The translations under genes and the position numbers were made by a program. Below, piece after piece: positions 37,997 through 46,476 of a DNA stretch of 64,000 nt. The DNA is taken from the NCBI RefSeq assembly GCF_018128905.1, contig NZ_CP063808.1, forward strand, positions 1,364,001-1,428,000. Reading direction: 5' to 3'. The notes under the pieces were generated by a model. That model saw nothing but the letters and a program-made list of their open reading frames with translations. It was not told the origin of the DNA and searched no databases. The DNA is from Streptomyces sp. A2-16. Its GTDB lineage: Bacteria > Actinomycetota > Actinomycetes > Streptomycetales > Streptomycetaceae. Numbering within the stretch: position 1 is the first letter of the stretch; each line of letters begins with the position of its first letter.

Positions 37997-38662
37997 ATGG
38001 AGACGACGAGTGGGGCAGTCGCGCAGGCGCCGGCCGCGGAGGGTGGCCAGCAGGTTCCCTCCGCCCGGCGCACGGTCGACGGCTACCTTCAGGCGCCCTT
38101 CCCCTGGTACGGCCTTGACGAGGCCTTCACGGGGCCGCGCTGGCTGATGCAGGTCGGCACCTCGGCCGACGGGGCCGTCGAGCACGGGTCCATCGGACAC
38201 GGCGACGAGCCCTCGGTGAAGAACGAGGCGGGCTCCACGGGGGAGCCGAAGGAGAAGTTCGCGGTCGTGGTGACCGTCGCCGCGAACCCGTCCCGCAGGA
38301 GCGCGGACGGCACCGGGCTGCTGGAGGCCACGTCGGTCTCCTCCGCCGCCTGGCTGGCCGGGGTGGGGCTGCTGTCGTTCACCTGGCCCGGCCAGATGGA
38401 CCACTCCCTGCGCGACGACTGGCTGGACCAGCAGACCGAGACGGCCTGGGTCCTGGCGGACGACCTCGAAGGATCCGACTGGTCCACCCTGTCCCTCCCG
38501 GTGGACGGCGTGCCCACGCCCTTCCACTACCGGGAGTCGGAGTTCGGCTGGGTGCTCGCGGGCTCCACACAGGAGGGCGTGCACGTGGGGGCGTACGGGA
38601 GAGGCATGAGCGCGTACGGGCTCGGCTTCGCGATGATCAAGGACATCTCGGCGTACGCCTAG
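37997..38662 (+). CDS. Conserved hypothetical protein
   Basis: This 221-residue protein starts at the ATG at 37997 with an AGGAGG site 10 bases upstream. It has no signal peptide. Conserved-looking segments are FPWYGLDEAFTGPRWLMQVG near the start and GWVLAGSTQEGVHVGAYGRG near the end, with aromatic residues throughout, suggesting a compact beta-rich cytoplasmic protein. I do not recognise the family. It stands alone between the tatB terminator and a convergent glycosyltransferase gene. Confidence 0.75.
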   Translation: METTSGAVAQAPAAEGGQQVPSARRTVDGYLQAPFPWYGLDEAFTGPRWLMQVGTSADGAVEHGSIGHGDEPSVKNEAGSTGEPKEKFAVVVTVAANPSRRSADGTGLLEATSVSSAAWLAGVGLLSFTWPGQMDHSLRDDWLDQQTETAWVLADDLEGSDWSTLSLPVDGVPTPFHYRESEFGWVLAGSTQEGVHVGAYGRGMSAYGLGFAMIKDISAYA

Positions 38663-38669
38663 CCGGCAA

Positions 38670-38699
38670 AGGGGCACCGCGAGCCCGTGCGGTGCCCCT
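38670..38699. terminator. Bidirectional terminator
   Basis: An 11-bp inverted repeat (38670-38680 and 38689-38699) with an 8-nt loop lies between convergent genes. Confidence 0.75.
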
Positions 38700-38707
38700 C
38701 GACTCTG

Positions 38708-40639
38708 CTAGCGGCCCAGTCGTCGCCGTACCCGCCGGACCTGGCGGTTGTCGGCGACCGCGTCGAGGAAGCGGCGTCCGGTACCGGCCTCGTGGGCCGG
38801 GCCCTCCAGGCGCAGCAGGGCTCCGTCGCGGACGACGGCGTGGGCGAGCGGGGCGTCCGTCTTCGGCAGCGTGACCGGGTGGCGGCCGGCCGGGAGCTTG
38901 AGACGGGCCGGAAGCCGGAGCGCGGCCGTGGTCCCGCCCTCGCCGGGGAGCAGCTCGGCGTCCACCGTCAGGGCGGACACGGTGACCTTGAGGCGGGCCG
39001 GGCCGCTGGAGGCCGTGGACGCCACGTACGGGAGCGGGAGCGACCGCTCGCCGCGCGCGGTGTTCGCCGCCGCCGCACCGGCCGTGTCGGAACCGAGCCT
39101 GCGCTGGCGCTGGTCCACGTCGAGGGCGAGCTGGCCGCTGCCCGTCCAGTACGGCAGTGAGAGCCGCCCGCCGGTCAGCGCCGGGCCCGCGGCCGGGGTG
39201 CCCGGGGTGCCGTCGCCGGTCAGACGGACCATCCGGTCGACGCCCAGCAGCTGGACGTACGCCCACACGTCGTGCACTCCGCGCTCCAACGGCCGCCCGC
39301 CCGCGAGCCGTTCGGGGTCCAGGCTCAGTCGCCCGGACGCGACGAGCCGTGAGCGCCCCTCGCCGGAGGGCTCGAGCCGCACCTCCAGATCACCGTCCGG
39401 GTACCACCAGTCCTCGCGGTCGCGGTCCTTGACGACCAGTTCGGCGTACGCCAGCCGGAACGGATCGCGGACCTCCCAGCCGTCCTCGGCCCCCGGCACC
39501 CCGGCCACCAACTCCGGGTCCAGCCACCGCTTCCCGTCCCGCTCGACGAGCACCAGCGGCTCACCGTCCCCGCGCAACAGGTCCAGCGTGACGTCGGCGA
39601 CCAGCCGGCCGTCCCGCCACTCCAGTCCGCCGACCGTGCTGCGCGCCTTGACCTCACGGACGCGCTCGGCGAGGGCGACGGCCCCGTCGAAGTCCCCGCG
39701 TTCGAGGAGCTCGGCGCGGAGCCGCGACACGGTGGGAAGACCTTCGCGTACGGCGGCCGGGAACTCCTCGATCGCCAGCTTCCGGGCCGCCTCGAAGCGC
39801 TCCCGCTGTTCAGCCGGTTCCTCGCGGAGGATCTCGGGTTCGCGGGTCCGGGAGAGCACCTCGACGTGGTAGAGGCGGTGCAGGAGGCGGTTCTGGAGGG
39901 CGTCGACGTCCTCGGAGGGGGTCGTGCCGTCCTTGATCCGGCCGACGATGGTGCGGCAGTTGTCCCAGAAGCCGTGGCGCGGGTTGAAACGGTGCTGGGT
40001 GTTGTTGCCGCCGTCGTCCCGCTTCATCCAGTAGTAGCAGGGGTAGTCGGCGAGGACCGAGATCCGCTCGGCCTTCAGATAGGCGGCGCTGACGAAGGCC
40101 AGGTCCTCCAGGATCCAGGGACCCTCGGGGAACCGGAGATCGTGCTCCTCGACGAAGGCGCGCCGGAACATCTTGTGCGGGGACATGCTCTGCATGAGCT
40201 CGTCGTTCTCGATCGTGCAGGCGTCCACCGTGTGCCGGAACAGCCGTCGGGGCCGCACCATCGTGCTGGACATCTTGCCGAGCACCACGTCGGCGTCATT
40301 GCTCTTGGCCTGCTCGTACAACCGCTCCAGGGCCTCGGGCCCGAGCATGTCGTCGTGGTCGACGAACTGGATGTACTCGCCCTTGGCGTGCCGCATGCCG
40401 AGGTTGCGGGGGGCGCCCGGCCAGCCGGAGTTGGGCTGCGTGTGCACCTGGACGTTCGGGTGCGCGGCGGCGATCTTCTCGAGCCGGGTCAGTGTGTCGT
40501 CCGTCGAGCCGTCGTCGACGTAGATGACCTCGTACTCGTCGGCGGGCAGACTCTGCCCGAGCAGCGACGGCGCGCACTCGTCGACGTACTTCCCGGTGTT
40601 GTAGACGGGGACGACGACGCTGACTTTGACTCTCGGCAT
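38708..40639 (-). CDS. Family 2 glycosyltransferase with large C-terminal domain
   Basis: This 643-residue protein has an N-terminal GT-A domain (VSVVVPVYNTGKYVDEC, then VDDGSTD, then the metal-binding DHDD as VDHDDMLGPEALE, and WILEDLAF as the ED motif). The C-terminal half (about 330-643) is beta-rich and carries no motif I know, similar to tails of teichoic-acid or capsule glycosyltransferases. It probably transfers a sugar to a wall polymer at the inner membrane face. The ATG at 40639 was chosen; 65 upstream codons extend into AT-rich intergenic DNA. Confidence 0.82.
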   Translation of the reverse strand: MPRVKVSVVVPVYNTGKYVDECAPSLLGQSLPADEYEVIYVDDGSTDDTLTRLEKIAAAHPNVQVHTQPNSGWPGAPRNLGMRHAKGEYIQFVDHDDMLGPEALERLYEQAKSNDADVVLGKMSSTMVRPRRLFRHTVDACTIENDELMQSMSPHKMFRRAFVEEHDLRFPEGPWILEDLAFVSAAYLKAERISVLADYPCYYWMKRDDGGNNTQHRFNPRHGFWDNCRTIVGRIKDGTTPSEDVDALQNRLLHRLYHVEVLSRTREPEILREEPAEQRERFEAARKLAIEEFPAAVREGLPTVSRLRAELLERGDFDGAVALAERVREVKARSTVGGLEWRDGRLVADVTLDLLRGDGEPLVLVERDGKRWLDPELVAGVPGAEDGWEVRDPFRLAYAELVVKDRDREDWWYPDGDLEVRLEPSGEGRSRLVASGRLSLDPERLAGGRPLERGVHDVWAYVQLLGVDRMVRLTGDGTPGTPAAGPALTGGRLSLPYWTGSGQLALDVDQRQRRLGSDTAGAAAANTARGERSLPLPYVASTASSGPARLKVTVSALTVDAELLPGEGGTTAALRLPARLKLPAGRHPVTLPKTDAPLAHAVVRDGALLRLEGPAHEAGTGRRFLDAVADNRQVRRVRRRLGR

Positions 40640-41151
40640 TCCACGGACCTTACCTGGCTGACCGGGCCCGGCTGGATCGGGTGGTGAGTGGGGGAGTCGA
40701 CGCGGAACGCGGGCAGCGTTGCCGAAATGCCGGGCCGGGAAATCAGGCCACTCTTTCGCAGCGAATAGGTATGGGTGATCGACTTGGTGTCGAGGCGAAT
40801 ATGCCGCACTCGAAGCTGCAGCCTTTATTTGCATACATGAAAGCGCTTTTCGCCAGTGAACCTATCACGACCTTCCAGTGCCTGTCATGTGAAGGTTCCA
40901 TGAAGTCCCGCGCTCCCGGCTGGCCTTGGGATGCAAGAAGGGTTGATTTTGCCCCGATTCGACGCCATGGGCCAGCTTCTCGCTCGTTGCGCCACAAAAG
41001 GCAAAGATGGTCGCCCTCTGTGTAAATGCTGTGTGCAGTCAGTTGCCCGGAAAGTCTTGACGTTCTTTATTTGCCTCGTATTTAGTCTCCTCTTACGTCA
41101 TTCATAGGGTGGCCTTATCGGGGCATGCCCGACGACAGCGAGGGGTGGAGT
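40640..41151. other. AT-richer divergent intergenic region with a candidate promoter
   Basis: This 512-bp stretch between the glycosyltransferase and FG-GAP genes is clearly lower in G+C than the window and holds no credible gene. A good promoter towards the FG-GAP gene is TTGACG (41057-41062), 16 bp, TATTTA (41079-41084). The composition change marks the left edge of the accessory segment. Confidence 0.5.
41057..41084 (+). promoter_or_regulatory. Candidate housekeeping promoter of the FG-GAP/LamG genes
   Basis: -35 TTGACG at 41057-41062, 16-bp spacer, -10 TATTTA at 41079-41084, about 65 bp before the chosen start. Confidence 0.45.
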
Positions 41152-42708
41152 GTGCGCACGCGTACACATCTGGCCGGGGGGTTGGCCGCGTTGGCCGGCA
41201 TGTTCCTGGCTGCTACGGGGGTCGTGACGCTGACGTCCTCACACGCGGTGGCGGCTACGTGTACCGCCGGAACTGCGAGCGACTTCAACGGTGACGGTGT
41301 GGCCGACACGGCGATCGCGGACCCCGACGCCACGGTGAACGGGGCCAAGAGGGCAGGACTCGTGCGCGTCGTGTACGGCGGCGGCAAGGGGGTTTCCGAG
41401 ATTTCCCAGGCAACCCCCGGTATGGGCGCCTCACCGGAGGCCGGCGACGGTTTCGGGGTCTCCATCGCCGCCTACGACGCCGACAGCGACGGTTGCAGCG
41501 ACCTGGTGGTGGGAACGCCGTACGAGGACGTCGTCAAGGACGGCGTCAATATCGTCAATGCCGGTGCGATCTACATCATTCACGGCACACCCACCGGCAT
41601 CGGGGCGGGCTCCACGATCGAGGGGTACACCCAGGCGGGGCTCGACTCCACGACCTCGACCGAGACCTCCGACTGGTTCGGTTTCGCCGTGAAGGCGGGT
41701 ACGGCGGCGAGCGGTTCGCCCTACCTGATCGTCGGAGTCCCGGGCGAGAACGTCACCGTGAGCGGCAAGACCTACAGCGACGCCGGCTGCATCGAGTACG
41801 TGCAGGGCAACACCACCAAGGCCCTCAGTGAGAACGATCCAGGGGTGCCCGGTGTGGTCGAGGCCAACGACCGCTTCGGGTACTCGCTGGCGGCGACCAA
41901 CCGGTACTTCGCGGTCGGCAGCCCGGGAGAGGCTGTGGGTGACGCGGAGTTCGCGGGAGGTGTCGCGATCTTCAACCAGACTCTCTCGAATGGCATGCCC
42001 ACGCCCATCGCGGGTCTCGACCAGGACAGCACCGGGATTGCCGGCGCGCCGGAAGCAGGCGACGGTTTCGGCACGTCGATCTCCATGACCGGCTACCGGC
42101 CGGGCGACCAGACGTACAACTCCGATGCTCTGCTCGCCATCGGGATACCCGGCGAAGATGTCGGCACGGTGGCGGACGCCGGTGGTGTCGCCGTCGTACG
42201 CGTCCAGCCGTCCGGCGCCTTCACCCAGGTCACGGCGATGGACGCCACCACGCCGGACGTCGAGGGGGACGCGGTCGCCGGTGACGCCATGGGGCAGCGT
42301 GTGGCGATCAGCAACACCGACTCCACTGTCGTGACCAGCGCGGCCACCGTCCGCCTGGCCGTCGGTGAACCCGGCAAGGACACGGCGACGGTCAAGGACG
42401 CGGGTGCCGTCCACGTCTTCCGGCCGCTCGACCCGGCCATCGGCACGGCCGACAAGCTCCTCACCCGCGGTTCGGGCCTGCCCGGCACAGCGACGGCCCG
42501 GGACTACACGGGCATGGCGCTCACGGCCGGCAGCACCAACCTCTACGTGGGCGTCCCCTACAGCAAGGCGTCGGGCACCACGAAGGGCGTCCTCTACGTC
42601 CAGCCATGGACAGACGTCGACGGCACCACGAGCACCGGCACCACTACCTACCAGCCAGGCGCGGGCGGACTGCCCGACGCGGGCGCGGCCTTCGGGACGA
42701 TGCGATGA
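41152..42708 (+). CDS. Secreted FG-GAP/integrin-alpha-like beta-propeller protein
   Basis: This 518-residue secreted protein has a signal peptide of about 33 residues (basic start, hydrophobic core, SSHAVA-AT). Six or seven blades of the form DxNxDGxxD or VGxPxE repeat: DFNGDGVADTAIADPDA, DSDGCSDLVVGTPYED, LLAIGIPGEDVG, VRLAVGEPGKD and NLYVGVPYSKA. These fold as a calcium-binding beta-propeller. GTG 41152 has a GAGGGG site at good spacing; ATG 41125 is the alternative. The next gene overlaps its stop (ATGA), so the two products are made together. Confidence 0.87.
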   Translation: MRTRTHLAGGLAALAGMFLAATGVVTLTSSHAVAATCTAGTASDFNGDGVADTAIADPDATVNGAKRAGLVRVVYGGGKGVSEISQATPGMGASPEAGDGFGVSIAAYDADSDGCSDLVVGTPYEDVVKDGVNIVNAGAIYIIHGTPTGIGAGSTIEGYTQAGLDSTTSTETSDWFGFAVKAGTAASGSPYLIVGVPGENVTVSGKTYSDAGCIEYVQGNTTKALSENDPGVPGVVEANDRFGYSLAATNRYFAVGSPGEAVGDAEFAGGVAIFNQTLSNGMPTPIAGLDQDSTGIAGAPEAGDGFGTSISMTGYRPGDQTYNSDALLAIGIPGEDVGTVADAGGVAVVRVQPSGAFTQVTAMDATTPDVEGDAVAGDAMGQRVAISNTDSTVVTSAATVRLAVGEPGKDTATVKDAGAVHVFRPLDPAIGTADKLLTRGSGLPGTATARDYTGMALTAGSTNLYVGVPYSKASGTTKGVLYVQPWTDVDGTTSTGTTTYQPGAGGLPDAGAAFGTMR

Positions 42709-45700
42709 ACGCGGAACCGAGGAGAACGAGACCCGGCATCATGAAGACCCGCAAGAGACGCCCCTTCGTCGCCGCCGCCACCATCGCGGCCCTCCTGACC
42801 CCCGGCCTGAGCGTCCTGCCCGCCCCCGCCGCCGAGCAGACCTCGGCCGACACGGGGACCTCCGTGGACACCCACACGTCCCTCTCCCCGGCCGCCGCCC
42901 AGGCCAAGGCGAAGAAGTCCCGCAAGGCCGTCGAGATCCAGAGTCTGCGCGACGAACGCAGCACCACCGTCGCCAATCCCGACGGAACCTTCACCACCAA
43001 GCAGTACGTCCAGCCCGTCCGCACCCGCAAGGACGGCAAGTGGACGGACATCGACACCACGCTGGTCAAGCAGAAGAACGGCACGCTCGCACCGAAGGCC
43101 GCGACCACCGCGATGTCCTTCTCCGGCGGCGGTGACACGACCTTCGCCCAGATCGAGAAGGACGGCCACGCGCTCTCCCTCGACTGGCCGACGAAGCTGC
43201 CCAAGCCGAAGATCGACGGCTCGACGGCTACCTACACCGACGTCCTGGACGGCGTCGACCTCAAGGTCACCGCCAGTGCCGAGGGCTTCTCGCACATCCT
43301 GGTCGTCAAGAACGCCGAGGCGGCCGCCGACCCGGAGCTGGCCGAGCTCGAACTTCCCGTCGACACCGACTCCCTCGACCTCACCGAGGACGCGGACGGC
43401 GGCCTCACCGCCACCGACCCCGGCGCCGGAGGAGCCGTCTTCGAGGCACCGCAGCCGCTGATGTGGGATTCCGCGCAGGGCAGCGAGGCGACGGACGGTA
43501 CGGACAGCGGAACCGAAGAGACCGCGTCCGCCGACACCGGGACCGTCACCCCGCCCGACGGCGCCCAGGTCGCCGACGTCGGCCTCGACGTCTCGAAGGA
43601 CACCGTCACTCTCACCCCCGACCAGAGCCTGCTCAGCGACAAGGACACCGTCTACCCGGTCTACATCGACCCGGTCGTCAAGACCGCCAGCCGCACCGGC
43701 TGGACCATGGTGTCCTCGTACTGGTCGCAGAACTCGTACTGGAAGTTCGACGACGACGAGGGCGTGGGCCGCTGCCCCTCCGACGTCTCGGTCCGCTGCG
43801 CCAGCTCCACCGACGTCAAGCGGCAGTTCTTCGCCCTGCCCACCGGGCTCTTCGAGGGCAAGGACATCGTCAGTGCCGAGTTCGCGGTCACCCTTGTCTT
43901 CACCTACGGCTCGTCCGCCCGTGAGGTGCAGCTGGCCCGGGTGAACAGCACCGGTGCCAGCGCGATCAGTTCCAAGACGAACTGGGCCAACCAGCCGGGC
44001 TCCAAGGCCACCGTCGACACCAAGTCGCCAACGGCCAACGCCGGTTCGTGCACCTCCACCAACCAGAACGCCGTCTTCGACGCGAAGAGCACCGTGCAGA
44101 CCGCGGCCGACAAGGGCTGGGACACGACCACGTTCCGGCTGAAGGCCGGCAGCGAGTCGGACACCTCGTACTGGAAGCGGTTCTGCGGCAACGCCTTTCT
44201 GTCGGTGAAGTACAACCGCCCGCCGCTGGAGCCGGTCCAGTCCGACCTCAACATGAAGCCCGGCGGCAGCTGCGAGTACGGCAGCGCGACCGAGCACTAC
44301 GTCACCAAGGCCCCGCGTGTCTCCGCCGTGATCAGGGACTACGACCACGGTGACAACGGCGCCAACTCCGAGACGCTGCAAGCGCAGTTCAAGGTCTGGT
44401 GGACCTCCGGCAGCACGACCGTCACGCACTACGCGACGACCGCCAAGAAGACCACGGTGGACTCCAGTTGGAGCGACCAGACCGGTGTGGCGACCTTCTT
44501 CTACACCATCGGGGAGGACATCACGGGCGACGGCGAGGCCGGCTTCAGCATTCCGCCGAACGTCACCGTCGCCTGGGCGGTCCGCGGTTACGACCAGGAG
44601 TCTTACGGTGCCTGGTCGACGGAAGGAAACCAGACCCGCTGCGAGTTCATCTACGACACGACCAAGCCCGGGTCGGCGGTGATCACCTCGCCCGAGTACC
44701 CGGACGACGACGCCTGGCACGCGGGAGTCGGCGACTACGGCAACTTCACCATGGACTCGCCTGCCAACGACGTGACGCAGTACCGCTACTACTTCACCGG
44801 CCCCAACGCCGACAGCGCCCAGAAGACGGTGACGGCACCCTCTGCCGGAGCGGCAGCGACCATTCGCTGGATGCCCCCGAGCGAGGGACCGTACACCCTG
44901 CACGTGACCTCGGTGGACGGCGCCGGCAACGCGCAGAAGACACCGACCGTCCACGTCTTCCAGGTCAGTGACGGCCGCGCGCCGGTCGCCGCCTGGACCC
45001 TCGGTGACGCCAAGGGCTCCACCAAGGCCGCGGGCAGCGGTGACACCCCCGACGCGACGGCCGGTTCCGGAGTGACCTTCGGAGACAAGGGCCCGCTCGG
45101 CTCCACCGACACCGCGGCCACCTTCGACGGTACGGAGAACGCCTACCTGGACGCGGGCAAGTCCGCCGTCGACACCGGCAAGACCTTCTCCGTGAGCGCC
45201 TGGGTGATGCTGCCCGCGCTGCCCACCGAGAACGTCACCGTCGTCAGCCAGGACGGCACCGCCCAGCCCGGCTTCGAACTGGGCTACGACGTCGACACAG
45301 CCTCCTGGACCTTCCGCATCCCGATCAGCGACATGGAGTCGCTCGGCTCTTGGAAGGTCTCGGGCGCGGCAGCCGTCAAGGGCAGCTGGACGCACTTGAT
45401 CGGGGTGTACGACGCCGAACTCGGCAAGATGATGCTGTACGTCAACGGCGTCCTCGTCGCCGACGACGTCCAGGCACGGCACACGGTCTGGACCTCCTCC
45501 GGTGCCGTGCAGATCGGTCGCAAGCTCGACCTCGACGGCTACACCAACTACCTCAAGGGCAGCGTCGCCGACGTCAAGCTCCACGACCGGGTCGTCCCGC
45601 CCGCCGAGGGCCAAGAGCTCGGCGGTATCCAGCCGCACCAACTCGCGTACTGGCAGCTGGACTCGGTCGCCAACGGCGTCTCCCCGGAGACCGGCGGCGG

Positions 45701-46382
45701 CACCGGGCTGAGCCTCGGCGGAGGCGCCTCGATCTACACGATCCCGGACGACTCCTGCGACCCCGAGGCAGACCCCGACTGCGCGGACCACCCGCCCGCC
45801 CAGCCGCTGGTGGGTGACGGCCACCTGGCCCTCGACGGCACTTCCGCGTACGCCACCCGCGCGGCCGCCGGACCGCTCACCGCGCAGGACAGCTTCACCC
45901 TCACCGCCCGCGCCCGGCTCGCCGCGGCGAGTCCGGCGACGGACCAGACGGTGCTCTCGCTGTCCGGTGCCAACGGCACCGCCATCAAGGTCAAGTACTC
46001 GGTTGCCGACACGCGTTGGCAGCTGGTGGTGACCAACGGCGACACTGCCGCTCCGGTGACCACGAAGGAGCTCGACAAGGGTGACGTCCCGAGCTCCACG
46101 GGCAACGGCGACCACCTCGCGCTGGTCTACAACGCGGTCTTCGGCGACGTACTCCTCTACGTCAACGGCGTCGCCGCGGTGGACGTCTCCTGGGACAACT
46201 CCTGGGACTTCAGCACCACGAACCTCCAGGTCGGCCGTGCGCTGACCGGGACGAGGGCGAGCGAGTACTTCTCCGGTGCCGTGGACGAGGTGCGCATGTA
46301 CCAGGGCCCGCTGGACGCCTCGCTGGTGTCGCTGGTGGCCGGACTGCCCGGCGGCTCCAGCGTCGAGGAGAACGCGGCGTAA
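42705..46382 (+). CDS. Large secreted LamG / DNRLRE-like protein
   Basis: This 1225-residue protein has a signal peptide (KTRKRRPFVAAATIAALL core). After an Ala/Lys-rich propeptide-like part it has a DNRLRE-like jelly-roll at about residues 325-510 and a fibronectin-like region. Two LamG (concanavalin-like) domains follow at about 763-970 and 1040-1225. Each has AYLDAG or AYATRA, FSVSAWV or FTLTARA, and HLIGVYDA or HLALVYNA cores. The ATG at 42705 overlaps the upstream stop; ATG 42741, after AGGAG, is an alternative that gives a cleaner signal peptide. In Streptomyces such proteins accompany RHS genes. Confidence 0.85.
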   Translation: MNAEPRRTRPGIMKTRKRRPFVAAATIAALLTPGLSVLPAPAAEQTSADTGTSVDTHTSLSPAAAQAKAKKSRKAVEIQSLRDERSTTVANPDGTFTTKQYVQPVRTRKDGKWTDIDTTLVKQKNGTLAPKAATTAMSFSGGGDTTFAQIEKDGHALSLDWPTKLPKPKIDGSTATYTDVLDGVDLKVTASAEGFSHILVVKNAEAAADPELAELELPVDTDSLDLTEDADGGLTATDPGAGGAVFEAPQPLMWDSAQGSEATDGTDSGTEETASADTGTVTPPDGAQVADVGLDVSKDTVTLTPDQSLLSDKDTVYPVYIDPVVKTASRTGWTMVSSYWSQNSYWKFDDDEGVGRCPSDVSVRCASSTDVKRQFFALPTGLFEGKDIVSAEFAVTLVFTYGSSAREVQLARVNSTGASAISSKTNWANQPGSKATVDTKSPTANAGSCTSTNQNAVFDAKSTVQTAADKGWDTTTFRLKAGSESDTSYWKRFCGNAFLSVKYNRPPLEPVQSDLNMKPGGSCEYGSATEHYVTKAPRVSAVIRDYDHGDNGANSETLQAQFKVWWTSGSTTVTHYATTAKKTTVDSSWSDQTGVATFFYTIGEDITGDGEAGFSIPPNVTVAWAVRGYDQESYGAWSTEGNQTRCEFIYDTTKPGSAVITSPEYPDDDAWHAGVGDYGNFTMDSPANDVTQYRYYFTGPNADSAQKTVTAPSAGAAATIRWMPPSEGPYTLHVTSVDGAGNAQKTPTVHVFQVSDGRAPVAAWTLGDAKGSTKAAGSGDTPDATAGSGVTFGDKGPLGSTDTAATFDGTENAYLDAGKSAVDTGKTFSVSAWVMLPALPTENVTVVSQDGTAQPGFELGYDVDTASWTFRIPISDMESLGSWKVSGAAAVKGSWTHLIGVYDAELGKMMLYVNGVLVADDVQARHTVWTSSGAVQIGRKLDLDGYTNYLKGSVADVKLHDRVVPPAEGQELGGIQPHQLAYWQLDSVANGVSPETGGGTGLSLGGGASIYTIPDDSCDPEADPDCADHPPAQPLVGDGHLALDGTSAYATRAAAGPLTAQDSFTLTARARLAAASPATDQTVLSLSGANGTAIKVKYSVADTRWQLVVTNGDTAAPVTTKELDKGDVPSSTGNGDHLALVYNAVFGDVLLYVNGVAAVDVSWDNSWDFSTTNLQVGRALTGTRASEYFSGAVDEVRMYQGPLDASLVSLVAGLPGGSSVEENAA

Positions 46383-46397
46383 CCAATCCCGTGTGTG

Positions 46398-46425
46398 GGC
46401 GGGCGGCTTCGATGCCGCCCGCCCG
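46398..46425 (+). terminator. Hairpin between the LamG and RHS genes
   Basis: A perfect 11-bp inverted repeat (46398-46408 and 46415-46425) with a 6-nt loop lies 15 bp after the LamG stop. It would reduce read-through into the RHS gene, whose own start is 52 bp further on. Confidence 0.7.
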
Positions 46426-46476
46426 TCTCGACGTGCGTACCAAACCCCCCATTCCCCCTACGAACTTGGAGAGTTG

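Noticed and set aside
42648..46115. 1155-codon minus-strand frame opposite the LamG gene
   Set aside because: Shadow of the strongly biased LamG coding frame; repetitive Val/Gly/Arg composition and no ribosome site.
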